A stretch of DNA of 64,000 nucleotides from assembly GCF_036090055.1 (NCBI RefSeq), contig NZ_CP107970.1, positions 4,342,501-4,406,500 on the forward strand, given 5' to 3'. The position numbers were made by a program, and so were the translations under genes. The notes under the pieces are model-generated. The model did no database searches. It was not told the DNA's origin and saw nothing but the letters and a program-made list of their open reading frames with translations. Positions 41,737 to 52,000 of this stretch are shown here, piece by piece (positions within the stretch are counted from its first letter, which is position 1; each line of letters begins with the position of its first letter). The stretch is from Nocardioides sp. NBC_00368. GTDB taxonomy: Bacteria; Actinomycetota; Actinomycetes; Propionibacteriales; Nocardioidaceae.

Positions 41737-43485
41737 TCAGGCGAGGGGCGTGCCGAGGACTTCGATCTCCTTGACCTCGGCGCGGTATCCACCGTCGACC
41801 TGCGGAAGGCCGGTCAGCCACACGAGTACGTAGCTGCCCTCAGGAGCGCCGTCGAGCTTGATCTCCCCCTCAGTACCGACGCTGCCCTTGCCTGCCGGGG
41901 ACCCGCTGGGATCGCCGGTCCATGGGGAGTCGCCGACGTAGACCTCGATATCCGTCGGTTCTCCCCCCATGCTGAACGAGAGCGAGTCGAGGGCGTAATC
42001 GCCCTTGAGGTTGAGAACGACTCCGAGGCCCGGCTTGAGTGAGCGGGGTCCGTCACCGATCTGATCCTTGTAGACCTGCGTACGCCAATCGGTGGCAGGG
42101 TCGTCCTTGCCATCAACGACGCCCCCTACCAGATCGGGATACTCGGTGGGCGGGTCGCCGTGCGGGTCCAGGTCCTTGGCGGTGATGCCCTTGATGACGG
42201 TCGGCTCGGCAGCCTGGCCATCGTCGTTGCCCTCGTTGCTCCCGGTACCGGGGTTCTCGGCGGTGGTGTTGGGGTCGTCGCCGATGATGTTCCAGGCGAT
42301 CGAGCCGGCGATGAGGACCAGGACCACGAGGGCGACGCCCATGGCGATGCGTAGCCAGTTGGCGCCGGGCTTCTGGTTGTAGTCCGGCTCCTCGGCGATC
42401 GGTACGTTGGCGCCGGTCCACGGGCCCTGCCAGCCGTTGTAGGAGGCATCCGGAGCGACCGGCCGCCGGCCGGCGGCAGGAGGAGCCTGCTGCGGGCGCT
42501 GCGGAGGCACGTAGCCCGGGGTCTCGTCGGCGAAGAGCGGCTTCGACGGGGTCGGGTCCTGCATCGGCGGCGGGGAGGAAGGACGCTGACGCTGGGGGCG
42601 TACGGCGTCGGGGGCCACGCCGATGGCGTTCGACGCAGCCTGGGCCTCGGCGGGCTCGAGCTTGGCCGGAGGGGCCATCGCCTGGGTGTCCTCGTCGATG
42701 GCGGAGGGCCGGTTGAGCGGCGCGGTCGGCTCGCCGGAGAAGCCGGCGAGCGCGGAGTGCAGCTCGGCCGCGGTCAGCGGCGGCATGTCGGCACCGCTGC
42801 CCAGCACCCGGTCGCACAGGTCGTCGAGGGGACGCGGCACACCGGCGCGTACCTGCCGGGGACGGAGCACCCGGCCGTGGTCACGCGGCGCGGGAGGCAT
42901 CGAGGAGAGCGTCTCTCCGGCCCACTTGCCGGTCAGGGCGGCGTAGAGGACGCCGACGGCGTCGACGCGGTCGCGGCGCTGCGAGTCACGGGTGTCGGGA
43001 TCGATCCCGTGCAGCGCGGCGTCGACACCGAAGCCGATGACGCGCACCGCGCCGAGGTCGTCGAGCAGCACGGCTTCGGGGTTGAGCCGGCCGTGGGCGT
43101 GGCCCTGGTCGTGGGCCAGGACCAGCAGGTCGGCGACCTCGGCGGCGATCCAGGCGGCCTGCTGCGGCGGCAGCGGGCCGCCGGCGGCCAGCGCGTTCTC
43201 CAGCGACGCGCCCTCGCCCCACTCGTTGACGACGTACGCCACCTGGTCGGTCTGGGCGGCGTCGAGGACGCGCAGCATCCGGGGGTCACCGACGGCGGCG
43301 GAGTTGCGGGCGGCGGCCATCAGACGCGGCGCGCGCTCGTCATGGGCATCGAGGACGTGCACGGCAACCGGGCGGCCGAGCACCGCGTCCTGGGCACGCC
43401 AGAAGCGTCCCTCGCGGGACTCGCTCAGCAGATCCGTCAGCTGGTATCTGCCGGCGAGGACGTCGCCTGATTGCGTGAACTCCAT
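41737..43485 (-). CDS. Membrane pseudokinase next to murJ
   Basis: A 582-residue protein. The N-terminal 260 residues have a kinase fold (AGRYQLTDLLSESREGRFWRA) but key residues are lost: VAVHVLD in place of VAIK, HGRLNPEAVLL in place of HRDLKPxN, and VIGFGVD in place of DFG. It should not phosphorylate. A Pro-rich linker, one membrane helix (IAMGVALVVLVLIAGSIAW) and an extracytoplasmic discoidin-like beta domain (DLVGGVVDGKDDPATDWRTQ to the end) follow. In Mycobacterium the same modules are fused to MviN/MurJ, where the pseudokinase binds the FHA protein FhaA; here they are a separate gene. Confidence 0.88.
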   Translation of the reverse strand: MEFTQSGDVLAGRYQLTDLLSESREGRFWRAQDAVLGRPVAVHVLDAHDERAPRLMAAARNSAAVGDPRMLRVLDAAQTDQVAYVVNEWGEGASLENALAAGGPLPPQQAAWIAAEVADLLVLAHDQGHAHGRLNPEAVLLDDLGAVRVIGFGVDAALHGIDPDTRDSQRRDRVDAVGVLYAALTGKWAGETLSSMPPAPRDHGRVLRPRQVRAGVPRPLDDLCDRVLGSGADMPPLTAAELHSALAGFSGEPTAPLNRPSAIDEDTQAMAPPAKLEPAEAQAASNAIGVAPDAVRPQRQRPSSPPPMQDPTPSKPLFADETPGYVPPQRPQQAPPAAGRRPVAPDASYNGWQGPWTGANVPIAEEPDYNQKPGANWLRIAMGVALVVLVLIAGSIAWNIIGDDPNTTAENPGTGSNEGNDDGQAAEPTVIKGITAKDLDPHGDPPTEYPDLVGGVVDGKDDPATDWRTQVYKDQIGDGPRSLKPGLGVVLNLKGDYALDSLSFSMGGEPTDIEVYVGDSPWTGDPSGSPAGKGSVGTEGEIKLDGAPEGSYVLVWLTGLPQVDGGYRAEVKEIEVLGTPLA

Positions 43486-43554
43486 ATCGGACCCATTCTT
43501 TCAGACCTTGCCAGACAGTGATGAGGCTGTCCGATGGTGGTCAAGGGCAGGTGC

Positions 43555-45192
43555 TCAACGGCGCAGCCGTCGGGCGACCTGTTGCACCATCGTGGTCAGC
43601 TCCTTGACCTGGGCAGCCTGCGCCCCGAGGAGCAGCATGCCGAGATGCAGCGCCCCGACGATAGCGGCCCCGATCAAGGCCAGCACCATCGTCGGCTCGT
43701 CGTTGATCAGGCCCAGCCCGGTGCGCAGCAGCCATGCGGCAGCGGCGGCCACGACGGTCACCATGACCAGGCGGGCGAGGAAACCGAGCAGCCCGCGGCC
43801 GTCCAGGTCGCCGAGGGTGCGCTTGAGGACGACGTACGAGACGACGGAGCCGACCAGGTAGGACAGCGTGTAGGCGCTGGCCAGGGCCGCGGCGGTGTGC
43901 TCGGCGGAGAACGCCCGGGTCAGCAGCAGCGCGGCGACGATGTTGGTGGCGGCGACCGCGCACTGGATGAAGAAGACGGTGCGGTTCTTCTCCAGCGAGT
44001 AGAAGCCGCGCAGCAGCAGGTAGTGGATCGTGAAGAAGACCAGCCCGGCCGCGAAGACCGACAGCGTCGGGGCGTAGTCCTTGAACGCGTCGGCACCGGC
44101 GCCGTAGCCGAACAGGAGATGGGGGATGTCCTCGGAGAGCACCGGGAGCAGCGCGGCGATCGGGATCACGATGGCGAGCGCGTTGCGCAGCTGCTGCGAC
44201 AGCGTACGTCCCAGCTCGGGCAGCTCGCCGGCGGCGCCGTGGCGCGAGAGGATCGGCAGGATCGCCGTCGCCAGCGAGACCGTGATGATCGAGTGCGGGA
44301 CCTGGGTGACCAGGAAGCTGTTGGAGTAGACCGTGTAGCCGGTGCCGCCCGCGGCCGAACCGGTCGAGGCAAGCCGCGTCACGATCGTGTAGGCCACCTG
44401 GTTGACGACCACGAAGAGCACCGTCCACATGCCCAGCTTCGCGGTCTGCGAGAGCCCGGCGCCACGGAAGTCGAAGCGGGGGCGGAAGCGTACGCCGGTC
44501 TTGTGCAGCACCGGAAGGAGCAGCAGGAACTGGAGAACGATGCCGAGAGTCGAGCCCAGCCCCAGGAGGATCTCCTGGCCCGTGGTGAAGCCACCGACGT
44601 CGGAGGGCCCGAAGACGACCAGGTAGATCACCAGGGTCGAGATCGCGATGATGTTGTTCGCGATCGGGGCCCACATCATCGGGCCGAAGCTGCCGCGGGC
44701 ATTGAGCACCTGGCCGACCAGCACGAACATCCCGTAGAAGAAGACCTGTGGCAGGCACCAGCGGGCGAAGTCGATGGCCGACTCGAGCTGGGCCTTGTGA
44801 TCGGCGGTGTACCAGTCGGCGCCGAGGTAGAGACGCATCAGCAGCGGCGCACCGAGCACCAGGACGATCGTCACGACGCCGAGGAAGAGACCGGCCAGCG
44901 TGATGATCCGGTCGGTGTAGGCCGCCCCGCCGTCCTCGTCGTTCTTCTGCGCCTTCACCAGCTGCGGCACGAGCACCGCGTTGAAGACGCCGCCCGCCAA
45001 CAGGATGTAGAGCATGTTGGGGACGGTGTTGGCGATGTTGAAGACGTCCGCGTGCAGCCCGGAACCCAGGGCGGCGACGAGGAGTGCCGAACGGATGAAG
45101 CCGCTGGCCCGCGAGAAGAGCGTCCCCGCGGCCATCACTGCGCTGTTGGCCAGGACCGAGCTTCCGCCGGACTTCTGCTCGGTGGCTGTCAC
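43555..45192 (-). CDS. murJ: Lipid II flippase MurJ/MviN
   Basis: A 545-residue polytopic protein with about 14 hydrophobic helices, MATE-like fold. Signature regions: AAGTLFSRASGFIRSALLVA, DVFNIANTVPNMLYILLAGG, FNAVLVPQLV and VQFLLLLPVL-type helices. It moves lipid II to the outer leaflet for peptidoglycan synthesis. GTG 45192 (MTATEQKSGGSSVLANSAV) is used; the frame is open to 46011 but within the DUF6049 gene. It lacks the C-terminal pseudokinase of the mycobacterial protein, which is encoded by the next gene. Confidence 0.95.
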   Translation of the reverse strand: MTATEQKSGGSSVLANSAVMAAGTLFSRASGFIRSALLVAALGSGLHADVFNIANTVPNMLYILLAGGVFNAVLVPQLVKAQKNDEDGGAAYTDRIITLAGLFLGVVTIVLVLGAPLLMRLYLGADWYTADHKAQLESAIDFARWCLPQVFFYGMFVLVGQVLNARGSFGPMMWAPIANNIIAISTLVIYLVVFGPSDVGGFTTGQEILLGLGSTLGIVLQFLLLLPVLHKTGVRFRPRFDFRGAGLSQTAKLGMWTVLFVVVNQVAYTIVTRLASTGSAAGGTGYTVYSNSFLVTQVPHSIITVSLATAILPILSRHGAAGELPELGRTLSQQLRNALAIVIPIAALLPVLSEDIPHLLFGYGAGADAFKDYAPTLSVFAAGLVFFTIHYLLLRGFYSLEKNRTVFFIQCAVAATNIVAALLLTRAFSAEHTAAALASAYTLSYLVGSVVSYVVLKRTLGDLDGRGLLGFLARLVMVTVVAAAAAWLLRTGLGLINDEPTMVLALIGAAIVGALHLGMLLLGAQAAQVKELTTMVQQVARRLRR

Positions 45193-45272
45193 GCTTCTGC
45201 CGCTCGCTTCGTTCGCTTTGGCTCCTCGCTCGTCGCGAACGCTTGAGCTCGTTCCTCGCTCGCGTCCGCTCC

Positions 45273-47450
45273 TCACTCGACGCCTCCTGACGTACGGGCT
45301 TTCTTGGCTTTCATGATCCGCCGGGTGAGTCGCACGGCGATCGCCGCGAAGAGTAGCGCGCAGCCGGTGCCGACGAACCACCAGATCACCCCGCTCACCT
45401 GCGAGGGGCGGATCGGGACGGAGGCGTGGGCGCCCAGCGGGTTGCCCTTGGTGTCGGTGACGACGATGAGGGCGGTGTGGGTGCCGGTGTCGTGCATGCT
45501 CGCCGCGAGGTTGAAGCTCGCCTTCGAGTTGGCGTCGAGCTGCACGGGCTCGGAGGTCGCGACCCGCAGCGAGTCGTCGGTGATGGCGTCCAGCCGCACC
45601 GTGACCGGCTCGTCGAGCTCGTTGCTCAAGGTGACCTGGAACTCGCCGCCCTTCATGCTGGACAGGATCACCTTCGGCGGAACGCTCACAGTGATCGAGC
45701 TCAGCTCGGAGCTGATCTGGTCGAGGGCGTTGGCGGCAGAGTCGGTGTCGCCCTTGCGGGCGGAGTAGGAGGTCGTGGTCAGGGCCTCGCTGATGACGTC
45801 GGAGGCGACCTCGTCGTTGTGGGTCAGGACCCGCTGCAGCAGCTCGCCGGCACCGATGAGCTCGTTGGCGGTGTTGATCCTGTCGGCAGAGATCTCGGCC
45901 TTCATCTCCCGGCGCGGGTAGCGCAGCTGGTCGACCGTGACCGACTTCGCCTTGTGTCCCGTCATCGCCTCGGCCAGCGTCGAGGACGCGATCCAGCGGG
46001 CGTTCTGCCACGGGGTGACGAACGAGGCCGGGGTCTGCGGCGGATGCCAGCCGTCGGGGATGACCGCCACGAGCGGCTTGTCGGAGCCCCGGCGCAGCGC
46101 GGCCTCGGCGACGATCCGCTGGCGCACCGAGATCGCGTCGATGGGGTCGTTGGGCCCCGGGCCGCCGGCGGAGGCTCCGGAGGACGTCACGATCATCTGG
46201 TGGCCGTCGAGATCGGCGATGACCGGCGCGGTGCCGCGGAACATCCGGTCGCTGACCAGGTTGACCGCCCCCGGCTCGAGGAGGTTGACCGCGGCGCGGT
46301 CGAGGAAGCCGGTCGGCGGAGCGACGGCCGAGGTCGCCTTGATGCCGAGCTCCGCGAGCGCCTGGGCGGTCTGCTCACGCGCGGTGGCCAGCAGGTCGGG
46401 GTCGCTGGTGGCGAGCGCGGACAGGTCGGGGTCGGCGTAGGGGAGGGCGAGCAGGTCGTGGCCGGCGAGCGCCTTCTCGAGGCGACCCAGCCAGACCGTC
46501 GCGGCCTTCTGCGCGGACAGGGCCTCCTCGTCGAGCGCCTCCTCGTCGTCGGTGTCGGGGCCCACCGAGGGGCTCGGCAGCAGCGCGGATGCGGAGGGCG
46601 ATGCGCTCTGACTCCCGCTCTCCTCCGGCTCCTCGCCGCTCTCGTCCGTCGGGGACAGGTTGCGGGGCGGGTTGCCCTCGGCGAGGTGGCGTACGGCATC
46701 GATCAGTGCCGGGTCGATGGCCCAGGTCAGGCTCGGGATCTCGGTGCCGGTCTCGAGCATCCGGAAGAGGCGTCCGCCGGCGCTCAGGTCGCGGGTCCAG
46801 CCGGGGAGGTAGTTCACGCTGCCGTCGGGGTTGTAGACCACGCTGCGGCGCAGCGGCATGACCAGCGAGACCTTCTCGGCCTTGGCCCGCTTGTTGGGCT
46901 CCTTGACCAGCGGGAGGAAGGTGCGCGCCCGGCCGTCGGCGGTGGTGGGCGTGGTCGTGCCCAGCGCGTGGACACCGAACCAGTAGACGCCGGGCTGGGT
47001 GACGTGCAGGAGCTTGCGCGGCACGGTGAGCGACCAGGAGTAGGTCTCGCCAGGTGCGAGGTCGGGGATCGTCGCGTACGCCCCCTCCGCCACGATCCGC
47101 TCGCCGACCAGCGCGTCCGCCGGCATCTTGGCCGCCTCGGCCAGCTCCTCGGACGTGGTCATCGGCGTGTCGCCGATGAACGGGTAGACCTTGACCCCGC
47201 TCCACTCCTCGTCGGTCGTGTTCACGACCTTGCCGCGCATGGTGATCCGGCCCTTGGTGCGGCCGTCGAGGCTGACCGTGTCGAGCTGGTCGATGCTCAC
47301 CGCAAGCGGGTCGGTCTCAGCAGCCTCCTCGTCGGCCTGTGCGGGCGTGGGAAGCAACAGCAGCAGGGGTGCCAGCAGCGCCAGGACGAGTGCGGCGGTG
47401 GCTCGCCCACGTGGCCGTGGCGGCCTCGCCTGATGCTGGCGGACTGGCAT
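45273..47450 (-). CDS. DUF6049 family exported membrane protein
   Basis: A 725-residue protein: signal peptide (AALVLALLAPLLLLLPTPAQA), a large extracytoplasmic region beginning with an Ig-like/NEW3-type domain (ITMRGKVVNTTDEEWSGVKV), a middle region (SLTWAIDPALIDAVRHLAEG, VAVIPDGWHPP), and a C-terminal helix (VIWWFVGTGCALLFAAIAV) with a Lys-rich end. This matches the conserved Rv3909-like protein always next to murJ in actinobacteria. The function is unknown, presumably in wall synthesis. Confidence 0.88.
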   Translation of the reverse strand: MPVRQHQARPPRPRGRATAALVLALLAPLLLLLPTPAQADEEAAETDPLAVSIDQLDTVSLDGRTKGRITMRGKVVNTTDEEWSGVKVYPFIGDTPMTTSEELAEAAKMPADALVGERIVAEGAYATIPDLAPGETYSWSLTVPRKLLHVTQPGVYWFGVHALGTTTPTTADGRARTFLPLVKEPNKRAKAEKVSLVMPLRRSVVYNPDGSVNYLPGWTRDLSAGGRLFRMLETGTEIPSLTWAIDPALIDAVRHLAEGNPPRNLSPTDESGEEPEESGSQSASPSASALLPSPSVGPDTDDEEALDEEALSAQKAATVWLGRLEKALAGHDLLALPYADPDLSALATSDPDLLATAREQTAQALAELGIKATSAVAPPTGFLDRAAVNLLEPGAVNLVSDRMFRGTAPVIADLDGHQMIVTSSGASAGGPGPNDPIDAISVRQRIVAEAALRRGSDKPLVAVIPDGWHPPQTPASFVTPWQNARWIASSTLAEAMTGHKAKSVTVDQLRYPRREMKAEISADRINTANELIGAGELLQRVLTHNDEVASDVISEALTTTSYSARKGDTDSAANALDQISSELSSITVSVPPKVILSSMKGGEFQVTLSNELDEPVTVRLDAITDDSLRVATSEPVQLDANSKASFNLAASMHDTGTHTALIVVTDTKGNPLGAHASVPIRPSQVSGVIWWFVGTGCALLFAAIAVRLTRRIMKAKKARTSGGVE

Positions 47451-47500
47451 GACTTCGAGAATATCTTTCCGGGGGTGCGGTCCTCGTAGACTGCGGCGTT

Positions 47501-48952
47501 GTGTCCGACAGCCAGCTTCCCCCGATCAGCGTCGCCGATGTTCAGCGATCGGTGACTGCTGAACTGGACCGTATCGCACCGGTGATCGACTCCCTCGGAG
47601 AGGCCTTCGCTGCAGACGGTCACGAACTGGCTCTGGTCGGTGGCCCCGTCCGTGACGCGATGCTCGGCCGCCCTCACAACGACCTCGACTTCACCACCTC
47701 GGCCCGTCCCGAGGAGACCGAGAAGATCCTGCGTACGTGGGGTGAGGCGCTGTGGGACATGGGCCGCGACTTCGGCACCATCGGCACCCGCAAGGGCCCG
47801 TGGCAGGTAGAGGTCACCACCTACCGCTCCGAGGCCTACTCGGCCGACTCCCGCAAGCCCGCTGTCGCCTACGGGACCTCGCTGGCCGACGATCTCGTAC
47901 GCCGCGACTTCACCGTCAACGCGATGGCGGTGCGGCTCCCCGGCCGTGAGGTCGTCGACCTCTACGGCGGTGTGGTCGACCTGGCCACCCGGATGCTGCG
48001 GACCCCCGGGACCCCTGAGGACTCCTTCTCCGACGACCCGCTGCGGATGATGCGGGCGGCGCGGTTCGCCGCTCAGCTCGGCTTCACGGTCGCACCCGAG
48101 GTCGTCGCCGCGATGACCGACATGGCGTCGCGGATCTCGATCATCTCCGCCGAGCGGGTCCGCGACGAGCTGGTCAAGCTGATCTGCGCGCCCTTCCCGC
48201 GCCTCGGGCTCACGCTGCTGGTCGAGACCGGGCTGGCCGAGCTCGTGCTGCCCGAGCTGACCGCGCTGCGGATGGAGCGTGACGAGCACAACCGGCACAA
48301 GGACGTCTACGAGCACACCCTCACCGTGCTCGAGCAGTCGATCGACCAGGAGGCGCGTCTCGGCGGCGGGCCCGACTTCGTCTCCCGGTTCGCGGCGCTG
48401 ATGCACGACGTGGGCAAGCCGCGCACGCGTAAGTTCCACGACGACGGGACCGTGTCGTTCCACCACCACGACGTCGTCGGCGCCAAGATGACCCGCAAGC
48501 GGATGAAGGCGCTGCGCTTCTCCAACGACGAGATCGAGGCGGTCTCCAAGCTCGTCGAGCTGCACCTGCGCTTCCACGGCTACGGCGACGGAGACTGGAC
48601 CGACTCGGCGGTGCGGCGCTACGTCCGCGACGCCGGCGACCAGCTCGACCGTCTCCACGTGCTCACCCGCGCCGACTGCACCACCCGCAACCGCCGCAAG
48701 GCCGACCGCCTCGCCCGCACCTACGACGCCCTCGAGGCCCGTATCGAGCGGATCTCCGAGGAGGAGGAGCTCGCCGCCCTCCGCCCCGCGCTCGACGGCA
48801 ACCAGATCATGTCGCTGCTCGGGATCGCGCCGGGTCGTGAGGTCGGGGCTGCGTACAAGTTCCTCATGGACCTGCGCCTCGACGAGGGCATCCTCTCCGA
48901 GGACGAGGCCGCCAAGCGGCTCCTCGACTGGTGGGCCGAGCGCTCCGCATAG
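47501..48952 (+). CDS. cca: CCA tRNA nucleotidyltransferase
   Basis: A 483-residue class II nucleotidyltransferase. The catalytic head is LVGGPVRDAMLGRPHNDLDF (GG...D-x-D), followed by RRDFTVNAMAVRLPG, the RMMRAARFAAQLGF segment and an HD domain (AALMHDVGKPRTRKF). It adds or repairs the tRNA 3' CCA, needed here for tRNA-Ile, which lacks an encoded CCA. The HD domain gives it the layout of the mycobacterial PcnA/Cca. GTG 47501; divergent from the DUF6049 gene by 50 bp. Confidence 0.96.
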   Translation: MSDSQLPPISVADVQRSVTAELDRIAPVIDSLGEAFAADGHELALVGGPVRDAMLGRPHNDLDFTTSARPEETEKILRTWGEALWDMGRDFGTIGTRKGPWQVEVTTYRSEAYSADSRKPAVAYGTSLADDLVRRDFTVNAMAVRLPGREVVDLYGGVVDLATRMLRTPGTPEDSFSDDPLRMMRAARFAAQLGFTVAPEVVAAMTDMASRISIISAERVRDELVKLICAPFPRLGLTLLVETGLAELVLPELTALRMERDEHNRHKDVYEHTLTVLEQSIDQEARLGGGPDFVSRFAALMHDVGKPRTRKFHDDGTVSFHHHDVVGAKMTRKRMKALRFSNDEIEAVSKLVELHLRFHGYGDGDWTDSAVRRYVRDAGDQLDRLHVLTRADCTTRNRRKADRLARTYDALEARIERISEEEELAALRPALDGNQIMSLLGIAPGREVGAAYKFLMDLRLDEGILSEDEAAKRLLDWWAERSA

Positions 48953-48967
48953 CCCGTTCGGGCTATG
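48948..48967 (+). terminator. Short hairpin at the cca stop
   Basis: Arms CATAGCCC and GGGCTATG around GTTC, overlapping the stop codon. Confidence 0.5.
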
Positions 48968-49069
48968 TCGCTCGGGATGGTTGGGTCTTAACGTAAACCC
49001 GCGCGTCGTGAGGCTGTCCGGCGCTGCGTGAGCCCGTCGGCTCGCCCCCACCGAGCTCGAAAGTCTTCC

Positions 49070-52000
49070 ATGCGTCTTCCTTCCCCGGCGTACGTCGTCG
49101 GTGGTCTCCTTCTGTCCGGCCTGATGACCGTCGGGCTCGCCTCCGCCGGCGCTGCGGACACCGAGACCCCCGTCTGCAACGGTCTTCCGGTCACGATCGA
49201 CCTCAACACGACAGCGGACGCCACTGCGACCGAAGGTGCAGATGTCATCCTCGGTACGCCCGGCGCCGACACGATCAACGGGCTCGGCGGAGACGACACC
49301 ATCTGCGGCGGAGACGGTGACGACCGGCTGTTCGGCGAGGACGGCGACGACTCGCTTCTCGGTGGAGCGGGCAACGACAGCATCGGCGATGGCGTGATCG
49401 AGGCGTGTGACGACGGTGACAACGTCTATGCCGGCGGCGACGGTGACGATTCCATCCAGGTGAACTGCCACAGCCTGTCCGGGCTGACTCATACTGTTCT
49501 GCCCGGGGCCGGAAATGACACTGTGACCTGGCCATATGCCGGGGATGAGATCGGTGCCGACTCCAACTACCTGTCCTACTCGGATGTCGCCGGCCCGGTG
49601 GAGATCGACCTGAACCCGGTCGCCGTCGATGGCCGCATGGTCGTCGAGGTGACCGGCGGAGCCGGCACCGACATCATCCGCGCCGCGCGCGACGGCGCCG
49701 CGCCGCGCGTACGTTTCGTGATCGGCAGCCAGGGCGACGACACGATCACCGGGACGGACCTGGTCGAAGCGCCGGGCTCGTGGAAGGCGGTCGAGACGCT
49801 CAACGGCGGACCTGGCGCGGACACCATCCACGGCGGCGCCGGGCGAGACTTCCTCAGCGGCGGTGCCGGGGCAGATCGTCTCCACGGCGGTGCCGGCGGA
49901 GATGTGCTCAACGAGAACGGCCAGGGTGACGGGGACGCGTTCGACCGGGATGTGGCCGACGACCAGCTCTTCGGCGGAGCGGGCGACGACGAGGCCTACG
50001 TGGGCATGGGCGATGACGTCCTCGATCTCGGCGACGGTGACGACGAGATCACCTTCGCGTCCTCGCCCGTGGCCGTGACGGTCTCGTTGGCGACGACCAC
50101 CGCTCAGGACACCGGTCTGGGGAGCGACACGATCTCCGGCACGGAGATCGTCACCGGTTCCCGCTTCGCGGACGACCTCACTGCCGGCACCGGCGGTTCG
50201 ACCCTCGTCGGCGGTGACGGGAAGGACCGGTTTGTCGGCGGTCCGGGGGACGACGTCTTCAGGGACAGCGATGCATCGGTCTCGTACGTGGCAGCCCGCG
50301 GTCCGATCACGATGGCGCCGAGCTCCCTTGTCCAGGACGAGATGACCGTCCTCGGGCAGGGGACTGACACCGTCGAAGTGTGGACCGGCTCCGGTCGCGG
50401 ATGGAGCCTGGTCGGGTCGGAGCATGGAGATCTCCTCGAGGCCGGGTTCTTCTGCGATGTGACCGGTGGAGCGGGCGACGATCGCGTCGTTCCCGGGGAC
50501 CACAACGCGAATTGCGACGACTACGCCATCAGCGGCGGCAATGGTGACGACACCTTGGAGTTCCAGGAGAACGACTACCGGGTGAGCTACTGGTCCGAGA
50601 GGTTCGACGGTGGTCCTGGCACGGACATGGCTTCGTTCGCGAAGGTCTCGGGATGGGTCGAGTACACGGTCCCGGCCGGCGTGGAAGGCGTCATCGGTTC
50701 AGCCGGCTACGACCGCCTCTACGGAGACGCTCGGGCCAACCGGATCGAGGGCGGCGCGGGGGACGATCAGATCTTCGGTGGCGCCGGCAACGATCTGCTC
50801 GACGGCGGCGCAGGTGCCGACACCGTCGACGGAGAGGCCGGGGACGACTCGATCAGCGGATCGGCCGGACTCGATGAGCTCGACGGGAGCGACGGCAACG
50901 ACCGGGTCGACGGTGGTGCCGACGCCGACAGCGTACGCGGCGGCGCCGGCGACAACACCCTGATCGGTGGGCTCGGCAACGACCTCCTGGAGGGCGACGC
51001 GGCGAAGGACTCCGTCTCCGGTGGCGACGGGAACGACACAGTGAGGTCGGGCGCGGGCAATGACAGCATCGACCTGGGCGCGGGCAACGACATGGTCTAC
51101 GCGGGCGACGGCAACGACACCGTCACGGCCGGGGCCGGGAACGACGTCATCCACGGTGAGGCTGGTGACGACCGGCTTGATGTCGGCGCCGGTGTCGACC
51201 AGGTAAGGGCCGGTGACGGCAACGACACGATCGTAGGCGCGCCTGTTGGCCGAGGAGAGTACGGCGACGATGTGTTCGGCGGCAGCGGGAGGGACACCGT
51301 CACCTACGCCGCGGCGAACGCCGGCGCGAGGGCCTGGATGCCCGCTGACTACTACCTCCAGACCGTCGACCACCTCGCCGAGATCGAGTCGGTCACCGGA
51401 AGCCGGTACGCCGACGACCTCCGTGGCGGCAGCACGGCGAACACGATCTCGGGTGGCGCAGGCAACGATCACATCGAGGGGCTGGGTGGCACCGACGTAC
51501 TCACGGGCGGCGACGGCAACGACACGATCGACCCAGGGCCTGGGAACGACACCGTCGTCGGGTCCGGCGGCACGGACACCGTGTCGTACGCCAGCGCGTC
51601 CAGGACGGGGGTTCGCGTCACGCTTGCCACGACGTCGTCGCAGAACACCGGTGGATCCGGCTACGACCGGATCAGCACGGTCGAGAACCTGACGGGCTCG
51701 TCCGTGGCCGACGTGCTCACGGGCTCCTCGGGCACCAATGTCGTCAACGGGTCGTACGGGAACGACACGATCAGCGGTGGCGCGGGTGCCGACCGACTGA
51801 TCGGCGGGCCAGGCACGGACACCGTGACGTACGCCTCGGCCAGCGGTCGCGTCGCCGCCTCCCTGACCCGTGCGAGCGGCGGCGCCGGCAGCGACACCTC
51901 GAGCGGGTTCGAGAACCTGACGGGCAGCCGCTACGACGACAAGCTCGAGGGAAATGGCGCCAGGAACCTGCTCCAGGGCGGCGCCGGCCGCGACATCCTC

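Noticed and set aside
47297..50503. 1068-codon minus-strand frame across cca and the RTX gene
   Set aside because: Shadow of cca and of the Gly/Asp-rich RTX repeats; no domain or start signal.
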